The notes beneath the pieces were generated by a model. That model was given only the letters and a program-made list of their open reading frames with translations, made no database searches and was not told where the DNA came from. Of a DNA stretch of 64,000 nucleotides, positions 17,173 to 26,157 are shown piece after piece. This stretch comes from CAYIHX01 sp964363305. GTDB taxonomy: Bacteria; Bdellovibrionota; UBA1018. The number at the start of each line of letters is the position of its first letter. Positions within the stretch are counted from its first letter, which is position 1. The stretch is taken from positions 62,001 through 126,000 of the forward strand of contig CAYIHX010000003.1 of NCBI GenBank assembly GCA_964363305.1. Reading direction: 5' to 3'. The translations under genes were made by a program, and so were the position numbers.

Positions 17173-19721
17173 TTTCCGATTCTTTCACTGACTTTTTCAG
17201 AACGGCGCCCCGTCCTCACCAGCTCCGCTTGTGCCCTCTTGGGGTTTTTTGCCCGACGTCGCAAAGGCGCCTTCGCCTCGAGTGCGAGTTCAAATACCTC
17301 TTCCACTCGCTTCACGAAATGAAAGCGAAGGCCTTCCAGCGCATCCTTTGAGACCTCGGCAACATCCTTTTCATTCAGATGAGGAAGAATGAGAGTTCGA
17401 ATACCCACCCGTTTCGCCGCGAGAATCTTTTCTTTGATTCCTCCCACCGGCAAAACCTTTCCGACGAGCGACAACTCGCCGGTCATCGCCAACCGAGAGC
17501 GAATTCTGCGCCCGGAAAGCATACTCATGAGTGCGGTCGCCATCGTAATTCCGGCAGAAGGGCCATCCTTCGGGATCGCACCCGCCGGGATGTGCACATG
17601 AAAATCATGGGTCTTGAAATACTCCGCTCCAAGTTTCAGGTTCGCTGAAGCATGCTTCTTCACGTAACTCCATGCGATCGAAGCACTCTCCGTCATCACC
17701 TCACCCATCTGCCCGGTCAGCTTCAGCTGACCCGTACCTGGAATGTCCGTCACCTCAATAAACAGAATCTCCCCGCCCGCTGCCGTCCAGGCAAGGCCAA
17801 TAACCACGCCTGGCGTGGTCACGCGATCGAGCATCTCGCTATGAAACCGCTTCGGCCCGAGCCAATCGAAAAGATCCTCTTCGCGTACCACGATGCGACC
17901 GCCTTCCGAGTCGTTACGCACAATTGCACGCTTTGAACCCGCCGACCCGGTCATCGATTCCTCTCGTTCGACAATTTGGGCCGCGGCCCTCCTCGCGAGT
18001 TTTCCAATCTGTTTCTGTAAATTTCGCAAGCCAGGCTCGCGCGCGTAGTCCGCAATTATTTTTCGCAATGCCGCCCGTTCGATACGCAACTGATTCAGCC
18101 GCAGGCCGTGCGCATGAAATTCCTTCGGAATCACATGCCTCAGCGCGATGTCTTCCTTCTCCTCCAACGTATATCCGGTCAGCTCGATGACCTCCATTCG
18201 ATCTAATAACGCCGGTGGAATCGACGAGGTGGTATTCGCTGTCGCAATAAAGAGCACATTCGAAAGGTCAAAAGGCACGTCCAAGTAATGGTCGATGAAA
18301 TTCAGGTTCTGCTCGGGATCTAAAACCTCGAGCAGCGCGCTCGCCGGATCCCCGTGAAAACTCGAACCGACCTTATCTATCTCATCAAGCATCAAGACGC
18401 AGTTCTTGCTCCCCGCTCGCTTCACGCCGTTGATGACCTTTCCCGGCATCGCCCCGACATAAGTCCGGCGATGTCCCTTGATCTCAGCCTCATCCCTCAT
18501 ACCTCCCAGAGAAAACCGATAGAAATTTCGACCCATGGTCTGCGCGATCGACTTTCCGATCGAGGTCTTGCCGACCCCGGGTGGACCAACCAGACAAATA
18601 ATCGAACCCTTCTTGTCATTTTTGAGTTTCCGCACGGCCAAAAACTCAAGAATTCGTTTTTTTACTTTTTCGAGACCGTAATGCTCGGCATCGAGCATCG
18701 CACGGGCCTTACGAAGGTCGATTTCCTCCACGGTCACAATCGACCACGGCAGAGAACACAACAACTCAAGGTAATTCCGCAAAACATTGAACTCGGGGGA
18801 ATTCTCCGACAGCGTCTCGAACTTGCTCACCTCTTCAAGCGCGATCTTTCGAACATTTTCGGGCATGCCGGCCAGCTCGATCCGCTCGCGAAAAGTTCGG
18901 CTCGACTTCTCTTTGTCGTCTTCCTCGGTGCCCAGCTCTTTCTTGATGACCTTCAGTTGCTCCCGAAGGAAGAACTCTCGCTGCATCTTGTTGATCTTGG
19001 TATTGACCTCTTGGCTAATCCGCTTCTGAACGTCAGCAACATCCTGCTCACGCCGCAGATGCAACAACAGCCTTTCAAAACGCGTCTTGACCTCAAGAAT
19101 CTCCAGAAACTCCTGGGCCTCCTTTCGCGGCAAAGCCAGCGCGTAGGCAACCAAATCCGAAACCGTCCCGGGGCCTGGCGCGTTAATCATGGCCATTCTC
19201 ATTTCGTCGGTGAAGAAAGGATTGGCCTCCGCGAGTTTTTTTACACTCCCCACCACCGAACGAGACAAAGCATCCATCTCCGTCGACTTCTCGGCCACAT
19301 CATCAAGATACTCCACCTCAAAAACAAAATGAGGATCCTCCGACAACACCCTTTTAGTCCGGAAGCGTTTCATGCTGTGAACCAAGAGATTTACCGAGCC
19401 GTCAGGCAGCTTGAGCCGTTTGAGGATTTTAACGACGACGCCATGCTCATACAGATCTGCCGAGGACATCTTCTCGCGTGGGTTCCCCTCTCTGGTCAAA
19501 ACCAAGCCTAACAAACGCTGGCGACTGATCGCCTCCTCGACTGTCGAGATGAAACGCGGCAGATGCACGATGACCGGCGCCATCAGGGTGGGATACAGCG
19601 GCGAGCCATTCATCGGCAGCACAAAAAGATTCGGCGGCAGAAGCTGATCCTGACGGACCAACTCTGATGGTTTCTCTGGAGAATGGGAATCCGCCGGAAG
19701 GGAATTTTGCTCGTCGTTCAT
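17169..19721 (-). CDS. lon: ATP-dependent protease Lon
   Basis: An 850-residue cytoplasmic AAA+ serine protease that degrades misfolded and regulatory proteins. The N-terminal substrate domain (about 30-230, 'NLFVLPMNGSPLYPTLMAPV') is followed by a coiled region, the ATPase module with Walker A GPPGVGKT at 379-386 and 'MLDEIDKVG', and the C-terminal protease domain with catalytic Ser in 'PKDGPSAGITMATAL' and Lys in 'VGGIKEKILAAKR'. The start at 19721 (MNDEQ) fits the family; an upstream Met adds 11 residues. The tail after the protease domain is basic and about 40 residues long. Confidence 0.97.
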   Translation of the reverse strand: MNDEQNSLPADSHSPEKPSELVRQDQLLPPNLFVLPMNGSPLYPTLMAPVIVHLPRFISTVEEAISRQRLLGLVLTREGNPREKMSSADLYEHGVVVKILKRLKLPDGSVNLLVHSMKRFRTKRVLSEDPHFVFEVEYLDDVAEKSTEMDALSRSVVGSVKKLAEANPFFTDEMRMAMINAPGPGTVSDLVAYALALPRKEAQEFLEILEVKTRFERLLLHLRREQDVADVQKRISQEVNTKINKMQREFFLREQLKVIKKELGTEEDDKEKSSRTFRERIELAGMPENVRKIALEEVSKFETLSENSPEFNVLRNYLELLCSLPWSIVTVEEIDLRKARAMLDAEHYGLEKVKKRILEFLAVRKLKNDKKGSIICLVGPPGVGKTSIGKSIAQTMGRNFYRFSLGGMRDEAEIKGHRRTYVGAMPGKVINGVKRAGSKNCVLMLDEIDKVGSSFHGDPASALLEVLDPEQNLNFIDHYLDVPFDLSNVLFIATANTTSSIPPALLDRMEVIELTGYTLEEKEDIALRHVIPKEFHAHGLRLNQLRIERAALRKIIADYAREPGLRNLQKQIGKLARRAAAQIVEREESMTGSAGSKRAIVRNDSEGGRIVVREEDLFDWLGPKRFHSEMLDRVTTPGVVIGLAWTAAGGEILFIEVTDIPGTGQLKLTGQMGEVMTESASIAWSYVKKHASANLKLGAEYFKTHDFHVHIPAGAIPKDGPSAGITMATALMSMLSGRRIRSRLAMTGELSLVGKVLPVGGIKEKILAAKRVGIRTLILPHLNEKDVAEVSKDALEGLRFHFVKRVEEVFELALEAKAPLRRRAKNPKRAQAELVRTGRRSEKVSERIGN

Positions 19722-19786
19722 TTTTTTTCCCGCTAGTCTTGAAAGGCAGGACACCCCACCACGAAGACGGGGCCCTGCTTTGAACT

Positions 19787-20566
19787 ATGGGAACCACACG
19801 GCATTTGGCAAGAATTCCGAGCCTCTTTCTTTCGACCCTCCTACTCCTTGAAATAACGGATGTTTTCGCTTGTGCGAAGGCGCAGGCCGCCTTCTATGAC
19901 TCGAAGACCTACTTCATGTCCGTCCTCGGCGCCCACGATGCCCTTCAGCCCACGGCCCTCAATGGCGCCCTCGCTGCAGACGCACCGTTACTCTCGTTAT
20001 TGAGCATCCGAGTCCGGGCAGAGAGAGGACTCATAGCGCCAGAGCTGACCCATTGGATGGAGTTCGGCTTTGGCTTCAGCAGCGCCTTCGGCCAAGGCGA
20101 GATCAGCGGTTTTGGATTTCAGTCCCTTTCGCAATCCCTGACCCAGTTTGTCGTCATACCCGCCGGAGTGACCTGGTGGGTTGTCCGAAGCAGTTTCGTC
20201 GACCTTGGGCCCAGCCTGGGTCTGGGCATGGTATTCGCGGCCAACCACTCTCAAGTGCTCACCAGTCCGGATACTGGCTCGACAGAAACCTTAGTCAAGC
20301 AAAGCGCTGGGATCGGTCCGGCCATAGACCTTCTTCTTCATGCTCGCCTTTGGTTCTCAAAATATTTTGGCGCTGACGTCGCCGGCGGGCTCCGCTATGT
20401 CGGAGCCACGTTCGATGGGACTCAGGGAAAGACCTGGGCAAATCTTCTCGGCTACAACGTCACCTTTGGAGCGACCTTTGCTTTTGGCGGTGTCCGAGGC
20501 ACAGGGCGGGCCCAGGTCGAGGTCATTCGAGCTGCTAAGGAACCGCCGAAAGGATCGACACGTTGA
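19787..20566 (+). CDS. Exported beta-rich protein, probably outer membrane
   Basis: A 259-residue protein with a signal-like hydrophobic N-terminus (about residues 10-30). Its aromatic and glycine-rich alternating strands ('FGFGFSSAFGQGEISGFGF', 'LGPSLGLGMVFAANH', 'VTFGATFAFGG') suggest a small outer-membrane barrel. A short charged tail follows the last strand. No family is recognised. It runs divergently from lon and its 3' end overlaps the convergent lipoprotein gene by 32 bases. Confidence 0.7.
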   Translation: MGTTRHLARIPSLFLSTLLLLEITDVFACAKAQAAFYDSKTYFMSVLGAHDALQPTALNGALAADAPLLSLLSIRVRAERGLIAPELTHWMEFGFGFSSAFGQGEISGFGFQSLSQSLTQFVVIPAGVTWWVVRSSFVDLGPSLGLGMVFAANHSQVLTSPDTGSTETLVKQSAGIGPAIDLLLHARLWFSKYFGADVAGGLRYVGATFDGTQGKTWANLLGYNVTFGATFAFGGVRGTGRAQVEVIRAAKEPPKGSTR

Positions 20567-21071
20567 TTTTATCGAGCATGTCTTTTGCCCTCGAGGTATC
20601 TGTCTCGTCCACGCCTTCATATCCCCGCGGCTGCCCATCATCGCCTAACAGTTCCACTTCTTCATCAGTACCGACCGCGACGGTCACGCCGCCCATCACC
20701 GCTTTTGCTTCGATCCGATAACGGAGCCTGAGCTGAAGGTACTTTTTTCGAGGCGAACCGTTGATCCGATACTCATGATACCGATCTCTCGACTGAGTGT
20801 AGATCCATTCCGTTTTCAACGACCGCGCAGGGAGCTTCTTCAGCTCCAGTGGCTCGACCTCCTCAGGATCACGCTCCACGACCTTCCAGCCGCGTAGCGC
20901 GCTCTCAATCCCCTTCCAGGTCATATCAAAAGGGTACTCGAAAGTTCTCTCATTCGAGTAGGTCGCATAAGACTGACGCTTCACGCCCGGCCCCCCGGCG
21001 CATCCAACGACGAAGAGCGCTCCGAACAGAAGCAACGAACTCCGCCTCAAGACAACGGAAACGACGCTCAT
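20535..21071 (-). CDS. Lipoprotein of unknown function
   Basis: A 178-residue lipoprotein with signal peptide and lipobox VVGC. The mature domain ('FEYPFDMTWKGIESALRGWKVVERD') has the alpha/beta start seen in BamC/DUF-type envelope lipoproteins, where a protein-processing step depends on such modules, but the match is weak. It is the last gene of a four-gene minus-strand cluster with a matrixin; its ATG overlaps the stop of the gene before it (ATGA), indicating coupled translation. Confidence 0.75.
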   Translation of the reverse strand: MSVVSVVLRRSSLLLFGALFVVGCAGGPGVKRQSYATYSNERTFEYPFDMTWKGIESALRGWKVVERDPEEVEPLELKKLPARSLKTEWIYTQSRDRYHEYRINGSPRKKYLQLRLRYRIEAKAVMGGVTVAVGTDEEVELLGDDGQPRGYEGVDETDTSRAKDMLDKINVSILSAVP

Positions 21072-21628
21072 TTCTGCCTCGCTGTTCGAACATCGACGAT
21101 AATACGCACCGGCTCTTTGAGCTCAAATACTTCCACAGGATGATTGGTCGCCAAACTCAAGGAGAAGGTCCACGACTCATCCTCCAACTTCGGAAACAAC
21201 TCAATCGAGCTAAACATCTTGCTCTTCTTGAACGCCTTGACGACTCGGGCCGCATCAAAAGCCAATTTGGGCTTACCCCAAACGGTGAGAACAACTCGCT
21301 TCTCCTCGGCGTTGACCGCGATCTGATAATACGGAGCTCGCTGAATGGCGGCCGGCTCGCCGTTCAGCGAGCCTTCTAGGTCGATGACGATCCGTTCGTA
21401 TTCCGCGTTGAGCGCCCGTCGAATGTCCTTCACGACCACTTGATCGATCGCTCGATCACCCCCGACGATCAATCCATCACGTAGATACGACTGCGACTTC
21501 TTCACATCCGCCGTATGCACCGAGTCGGGTCGAATAACCCCCTGGGCAGAGTGACCCACCAGGGTGGCCATTGCCCCAAAGATGATTCCACCCACATATC
21601 CGTACTGGCCCAATCGCATCCCTATCAT
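21068..21628 (-). CDS. Exported AMIN-like domain protein
   Basis: A 186-residue protein with an N-terminal hydrophobic segment (signal peptide or anchor, about residues 8-30). The C-terminal half has the strand pattern of AMIN-like periplasmic domains ('YERIVIDLEGSL', 'PYYQIAVNAEEKRVVLTVWG' and the ending 'EPVRIIVDVRTAR'), which in other proteins bind peptidoglycan. ATGA overlaps join it to the genes on both sides. The role is inferred only as envelope-associated. Confidence 0.7.
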   Translation of the reverse strand: MIGMRLGQYGYVGGIIFGAMATLVGHSAQGVIRPDSVHTADVKKSQSYLRDGLIVGGDRAIDQVVVKDIRRALNAEYERIVIDLEGSLNGEPAAIQRAPYYQIAVNAEEKRVVLTVWGKPKLAFDAARVVKAFKKSKMFSSIELFPKLEDESWTFSLSLATNHPVEVFELKEPVRIIVDVRTARQK

Positions 21629-23325
21629 GCTCTCACGGTACGCCGGCTCGCCCGCTCACGCAAGACACGGACCACCACAAGCATGAACGCCCAGGGTAAA
21701 AACCAACCTGCAATTGCGCCCAGTCGAGCCCCGGGCGGCCCCATCTTCCTCTCAAAGCGCGTATCCACCTGTTCGATCCGACCGCAAAAGCCAAGCCCCC
21801 CATTCGTATCCACGTCAGCTCGCGGCGGATTTCCCCCCGGGCTCCGATACTCAGGGAACGCGTCACTCATTAGACACCGCGAGCTCTCCGAGGGCGGGCC
21901 CCCTTGGCGGCCGCTGATCACGAAGAAATGCGTACTTTCGGCGCCCAAGTGACCTGCGGGCATCGAGGCGCTCGTCAAAAACGAGGCATCTAATCTCAGG
22001 CGATAACGCCCGGCGGGCAGCGCCGCCGTGCTCAGTGATGCATCATAGTTTCGATACCCGGAGGGCGTAGAAAATCGATCGTCAAGCGACGTAACCGAGA
22101 CCGGGCTCCGCGCCTCAGTAAAGAGACTGAGGCGCGTATTCATCGGAGAGAAGAGCCCAAAGGCGATGACTGAGAATTCAACCCGACCCCCTGCATGCCG
22201 AAAAACATACTCACGACTCGATCCCATGGAGAGCTGATCGACCAACGCGCTCTGACCCGCGCGAAAGGTCAGCTCGGCGGTGTCCGCCGGGGCCGTGGGT
22301 GAGCAACTGACGGAGACGCTGCCGACGTCAGCGACCTGCCCCCCCGCCAAACTCAGTACAACGAGATCGCTCGCAGCGCTCTCGGTCAAAAAGGTTCTTG
22401 CGAACTTCCGCCCGCCACAAATGGACGTATTCATCGACTGGAAAAAAGTAGAGAGCGACGCCGCGTCTGAAAGGTAAGGCTCCGCCGAAATAGCGTAGGC
22501 GCCTCCCTCGAGCCCATCGATCTGAAACGAACCGTCCGGATTCGTGATGGCACCCGCAAAAACACTGCCCCTCGACAATGAGATCGCCGACACATGAGCC
22601 CCGAAGACCGCGGCGCCACTGGGTCCGACAATGCGCCCACGAAGCTTGGCACCCTTTCCGACGCCATAAATGGTTCGTGACGCTGCCTGGTCATCGCAAT
22701 CCAAAGACGCCTGATCACTGGCCTCAATGGGCAGCATCGTCGCCTGCATTACGCCCGAATGAGAAAGCCCCACCGCATGCCCCAACTCATGGGTGAGCAC
22801 ATTCTCCAGAAAGACCCGAGGGCGACCCGGCACCCCTCGATTCACAAAATACGAGGGACCGGTCGTGTCGACCGGATCGAGGGAAAATTCAAAATCAAGA
22901 TCATTGAAAACGATATCCGCTTCCAGAATCTCGCCCGACTCGGGTTTGTACCAAACCTGAGTCATTCCGATAATAGCCGGCCCGAGTCTGGACCCATCGG
23001 TTCCGTTCGATTCGAAATGCAGACTCGACAACCCGTCATACTCGACAGCACGCTCAAACACGTTGAGGTCTGTGCCCTGCCAGTAATCAAAACCGATCGC
23101 CCCCTGCGATGCGGCATTCCACCGCTGCAACCCTTTGACAACCGCCGCAAAGAGATTGCTCGCCGAGACCCCGGAGTTGTTGTTGGGATAGCCGGCCAAA
23201 TTGAAGCGGGCGTCGTTTTTCCAACGAATGGACTTTCCCTCGGAAGAAAGAAAGGGCGTGTAAGCCCAAGTCACCCCTGGAAAAATACAAGCGATGAAAA
23301 TGACTAGAAATTTGAGCAAGCCCAT
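21625..23325 (-). CDS. Matrixin-like metalloprotease with C-terminal membrane anchor
   Basis: A 566-residue exported protein. After a signal peptide ('LLKFLVIFIACIFPGVTWA') comes a metzincin domain with the full zinc motif HELGHAVGLSH (His179, His183, His189) and a downstream Met turn (GVMQATMLPI), so it should be an active zinc endopeptidase of the M10 type. A carboxypeptidase-regulatory-like beta domain follows ('LRGRIVGPSGAAVFGAHV...NPDGSFQIDGLEGGAYAI'), then a further beta domain, and finally a membrane segment with an Arg-rich tail ('GWFLPWAFMLVVVRVLRERASRR'). The start was moved to 23325 because GAGGG lies 9 bases upstream; the ATG at 23340 lacks a site. Confidence 0.88.
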   Translation of the reverse strand: MGLLKFLVIFIACIFPGVTWAYTPFLSSEGKSIRWKNDARFNLAGYPNNNSGVSASNLFAAVVKGLQRWNAASQGAIGFDYWQGTDLNVFERAVEYDGLSSLHFESNGTDGSRLGPAIIGMTQVWYKPESGEILEADIVFNDLDFEFSLDPVDTTGPSYFVNRGVPGRPRVFLENVLTHELGHAVGLSHSGVMQATMLPIEASDQASLDCDDQAASRTIYGVGKGAKLRGRIVGPSGAAVFGAHVSAISLSRGSVFAGAITNPDGSFQIDGLEGGAYAISAEPYLSDAASLSTFFQSMNTSICGGRKFARTFLTESAASDLVVLSLAGGQVADVGSVSVSCSPTAPADTAELTFRAGQSALVDQLSMGSSREYVFRHAGGRVEFSVIAFGLFSPMNTRLSLFTEARSPVSVTSLDDRFSTPSGYRNYDASLSTAALPAGRYRLRLDASFLTSASMPAGHLGAESTHFFVISGRQGGPPSESSRCLMSDAFPEYRSPGGNPPRADVDTNGGLGFCGRIEQVDTRFERKMGPPGARLGAIAGWFLPWAFMLVVVRVLRERASRRTVRA

Positions 23326-23374
23326 CCTTGGCACCCTCATTCATTGATCAATTCATTGATCAAAAGGAGGGAGC

Positions 23375-24181
23375 CTACCGGCGATAGCGGCTGAGAAGAA
23401 TCAGCGCCACACCACCGCCAAGCAGCAGCCAGAGCCAATTCCTCGTCAGAGGACTCCCTCCCTCTTCATCAGAGGAAGGTTGCAATGAGGATGCCGAACC
23501 CTCCACCAGAGAGGGGGGAAGAGCGGAGGGGACCGGGGACGGGGAAGCCACCGAAACTCCAGGAAAAGGCGCGGGTGGCGTCGCGCCCCCCTGAGAAGCG
23601 ATCAGCTGGCGAAGTGCTCCCAGGGTCCATTTTTTTGCCGGTTTGGTGTCACCTTGGGCCTCGAGTTCGCGCCGGACTTGACGGTGAAGCGGATGCTCGA
23701 GCGCGCTGGTTCCGGCGCCATCAAGCACCTCATCGCCCCCCTCCTCTGTTTTGACGGTGAACTTCCCCATCATCATGCCTCGGACGTCAAATGCCGTACG
23801 CCCTTTGGCATCGGGCACCCCAGGGCTCAGAAAAACCACCACTTCCTCATCAGGCTGAAACTGGGCCACGCCGCTGACCTGCATGCCCACGCCGTCGACC
23901 TCGCCCCCCAATTCCCGCATGAGAATCAGTCTCTGCTCACCGGAGTCTCCCTTCAGGCGCTCTGACACGATCAGCTCATAGTAAGTGTAAATTCGGCGAC
24001 GGCCATCCCGGGCGAGCCCCCAATCTGAGAACCGAGCTCCCACCGCGCCACGCACCACCAGGGGTGCGTCTTGCACGGCATCTTCAAAGGGAACCTCGAC
24101 AAAGCTCGTCCCCCATACCGGGTTCATGCCGATCCCTATTGCTAGTGCTATTCCGAACAGCCCCAACGATCTCATCCTCAC
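23375..24181 (-). CDS. Exported protein with C-terminal membrane anchor
   Basis: A 268-residue protein with a signal peptide (cleaved near VWGTS), a beta-rich domain (about residues 28-160; 'VVRGAVGARFSDWG', 'YTYYELIVSERLKGD') and a Pro/Ser-rich linker. It ends with one membrane span and basic residues ('NWLWLLLGGGVALILLSRYRR'). The ending resembles sorting or anchoring tails of the CTERM type and matches the ending of the matrixin encoded next. It is probably the first gene of the four-gene unit. Function unknown. Confidence 0.75.
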   Translation of the reverse strand: MRMRSLGLFGIALAIGIGMNPVWGTSFVEVPFEDAVQDAPLVVRGAVGARFSDWGLARDGRRRIYTYYELIVSERLKGDSGEQRLILMRELGGEVDGVGMQVSGVAQFQPDEEVVVFLSPGVPDAKGRTAFDVRGMMMGKFTVKTEEGGDEVLDGAGTSALEHPLHRQVRRELEAQGDTKPAKKWTLGALRQLIASQGGATPPAPFPGVSVASPSPVPSALPPSLVEGSASSLQPSSDEEGGSPLTRNWLWLLLGGGVALILLSRYRR

Positions 24182-24240
24182 AGTGTACCCCCTTGCAGAG
24201 CCCCCAGGGGAGTGCTATTCGAATTTCCTCTTCAATAGGT

Positions 24241-24316
24241 GGATCATTAGCTCAGTTGGTAGAGCAGGTGACTCTTAATCACCGGGTCGGAAGTTCGAGT
24301 CTTCCATGATCCACCA
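24241..24316 (+). tRNA. tRNA-Lys (anticodon CTT)
   Basis: A perfect 7-bp acceptor stem (GGATCAT/ATGATCC), D arm, anticodon loop CTCTTAA with anticodon CTT, T arm with TTCGAGT and an encoded 3' CCA. A run of T follows at 24317-24323 and may end transcription. Confidence 0.97.
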
Positions 24317-24352
24317 TTTTTTTAGCCACTGCCCCCTCGAAATCCTCGGAAC

Positions 24353-25141
24353 CTAGAAGCGAGCCACGGTGAATAGCTGGAAGCACGCTTGTGCGATCTG
24401 GCGCGGAACGCCTGGCACGGGAGATACGGCTAGATATTTCTCCATCATGTTCTGCAGGTCCTCTCGCAGGCGGGCGAGCGAGTCGGCGTCGGTAGCCAGC
24501 GTGTAATTGACGAATGCGGAGGCGCGGTTTTCGTAGTCGGTATCAACACGCCGGGAAGCTTCGGCCAGCAATCGCTTCATGTACCGCTTCTGCAATAGCT
24601 TATGATTCAGTCGATCGAAAAGCACATGGAACTTCCCGTCGTGCGACACTTTCAGCAGGCCGAGACGCTGGAAGCGCACTACGGCGTCTTTGACCCGTGA
24701 AGCCTCCAGCCCGAACAGCTGGCCTACATTCTGGCAGTCCAACGGGGCTATGCCTCCGGCACCGGTCTCCATCAGATAAATCAGCAAAGGTAAACTCATG
24801 GGATCAGTCAGTAGCTCACGGTCCGAGGCATGGATGGTGCGCACCTTCCTGACTTTTTCTTGTTGGCTGAGGCGGCGAGTATAGTGAGCGCGCTCCCAAG
24901 GCTCTTGTGCTGAATCCCGAAGGGCCAACGTTTCCAAAAGCGAGGTTTCTTCGTCAGGCAGACGAAGTGATTTGGCCACTTTCAGCGCCTGGTGAACTGT
25001 AAGCCTCCTCTTGCCGGTCAGGATCATCTTGAGGGTCGAGCTGCTTAACCCCAGCTTTCCAGCATAGGACGAGATAGTCAGCCGGGGCTGGCCCTCTTTC
25101 GCGGTTTGAAAGGCGGCTTTGAGGTAGTCTTGGCTATTCAT
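24353..25141 (-). CDS. TIGR02147-family helix-turn-helix regulator
   Basis: A 262-residue cytoplasmic DNA-binding protein. Residues about 1-65 form an XRE-like helix-turn-helix ('ISSYAGKLGLSSSTLKMILTGKRRLTVHQALKVAKSLRL'). The rest is the conserved TIGR02147 helical domain with a second winged-helix-like part ('GQLFGLEASRVKDAVVRFQRLGLLKV'). This family is abundant in Bdellovibrio and Fibrobacter, and its ligands are unknown. The ATG is 4 bases after the stop of an exported-protein gene with no ribosome site of its own, so it is translationally coupled. It probably controls its own operon (inference). Confidence 0.88.
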   Translation of the reverse strand: MNSQDYLKAAFQTAKEGQPRLTISSYAGKLGLSSSTLKMILTGKRRLTVHQALKVAKSLRLPDEETSLLETLALRDSAQEPWERAHYTRRLSQQEKVRKVRTIHASDRELLTDPMSLPLLIYLMETGAGGIAPLDCQNVGQLFGLEASRVKDAVVRFQRLGLLKVSHDGKFHVLFDRLNHKLLQKRYMKRLLAEASRRVDTDYENRASAFVNYTLATDADSLARLREDLQNMMEKYLAVSPVPGVPRQIAQACFQLFTVARF

Positions 25142-25145
25142 GGGT

Positions 25146-25526
25146 TCAGTTGCCGACGGAGCTTCCCCCGATGGCGTTGACCGGTGATGCTTTGAAATAC
25201 AGCGCGCTCACGGATACTTCGCCTATAGGTCCGTAGGCGATCTCGGCAACGAATTCGCCGTAGGGGAACCAGGGACCATCCAAAGACGCCTGAATTTTGC
25301 GGGCCAACATCAGGTAAGCGTAGGTGTGCGTGCCGAGAGGCAGCACGTAAAACGAGGTGATGCGAATCGCCCGGCCCTGCGTGCGCGCGAACTCCACGTG
25401 TTCGGCCATCAACGCCGCGTACTCAGGGCTCGCCAACAGAGCCGAGACTTCGATTGGGATGCTCGCCTGGGCGGGGGACGTGAACGACGCGATTAAGCAA
25501 GCCAAGGGTAGAAGCAGGGTTCTCAT
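25146..25526 (-). CDS. Small exported protein, regulator-linked
   Basis: A 126-residue protein with a signal peptide ('MRTLLLPLACLIASFTSPAQA'). The mature domain is about 105 residues with mixed helix and strand; no cysteines remain after processing. It sits in the middle of a three-gene unit: exported protein, exported protein, TIGR02147 regulator. The start was chosen for the signal peptide; the frame is open to 25577. No family is recognised. Confidence 0.7.
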   Translation of the reverse strand: MRTLLLPLACLIASFTSPAQASIPIEVSALLASPEYAALMAEHVEFARTQGRAIRITSFYVLPLGTHTYAYLMLARKIQASLDGPWFPYGEFVAEIAYGPIGEVSVSALYFKASPVNAIGGSSVGN

Positions 25527-25592
25527 GAAGAGGGCTATACGGTCCCCGCCGGGGGTTGGCAACCACCCCCGGCGCATGATGCGGATTTCAAG

Positions 25593-25997
25593 TCACAGAT
25601 TGTGACCGAGGAATTGTACGCTTACGTCACCGTAGCGGTTGATCAGGGTGATCTCCTGACGAACGATCGTAGGTCCGGAGCACAAGGCGACCCGCGCGCG
25701 GCGGTTGAGAATCTCTAACGCGCTCACGTAGACGTTTAGGCGGCCATCAGCCTCCAACGCGCCGTAGGACACGGGAGTCATCCGGCTCATGCAGCTATTC
25801 AGTCTAAAGCGAAGGTGGATCACGGTTCCATTGGCGATACAGGTCATGCCATCGGGGCAAAGCGGTTCGATGGAAACGACTTCGCCAGCGATTGGAACCA
25901 GGCGCGTGTCCGTGGGAAGCAGGTTATAAGAGACCGTCTCTTCAGCCGACGCCGAGAGTGAGATGAGAAGTGCGGATAAGATAAAACCGAGTTTCAT
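25593..25997 (-). CDS. Small exported protein, regulator-linked
   Basis: A 134-residue protein with signal peptide ('KLGFILSALLISLSASA') and four cysteines in the mature part that could form two disulfides. Beta-rich ('VVSIEPLCPDGMTCIANGTVIHLRFRL'). It has GGAG 7 bases before the ATG and is the first gene of the unit leading to the TIGR02147 regulator. Upstream on the coding strand lie the element TTATGACGCAA and a hairpin GTCAC-5-GTGAC. Function unknown. Confidence 0.72.
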   Translation of the reverse strand: MKLGFILSALLISLSASAEETVSYNLLPTDTRLVPIAGEVVSIEPLCPDGMTCIANGTVIHLRFRLNSCMSRMTPVSYGALEADGRLNVYVSALEILNRRARVALCSGPTIVRQEITLINRYGDVSVQFLGHNL

Positions 25998-26157
25998 AGG
26001 ATTCTCCAGTAGGTTGAGTTTTTAGCTTGTTGCGTCATAACCGCAGAGTCTCCCTCTGTACACCCGTCTCCGCACTCGAGGTCGCGATTCGCGTCACGTT
26101 TTGTGACTGGCTCAAAAAGCAATTCGGAGCGAGCCCGACGAATTCGCCATTCCATCC

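Noticed and set aside
18354..19511. Long open frame on the plus strand
   Set aside because: Antisense of lon, without motifs or ribosome site.
23339..23362. Tandem 12-base repeat ATTCATTGATCA x2 as a CRISPR-like or regulatory array
   Set aside because: Only two copies without spacers, in the 3' untranslated gap of an operon; probably replication slippage.
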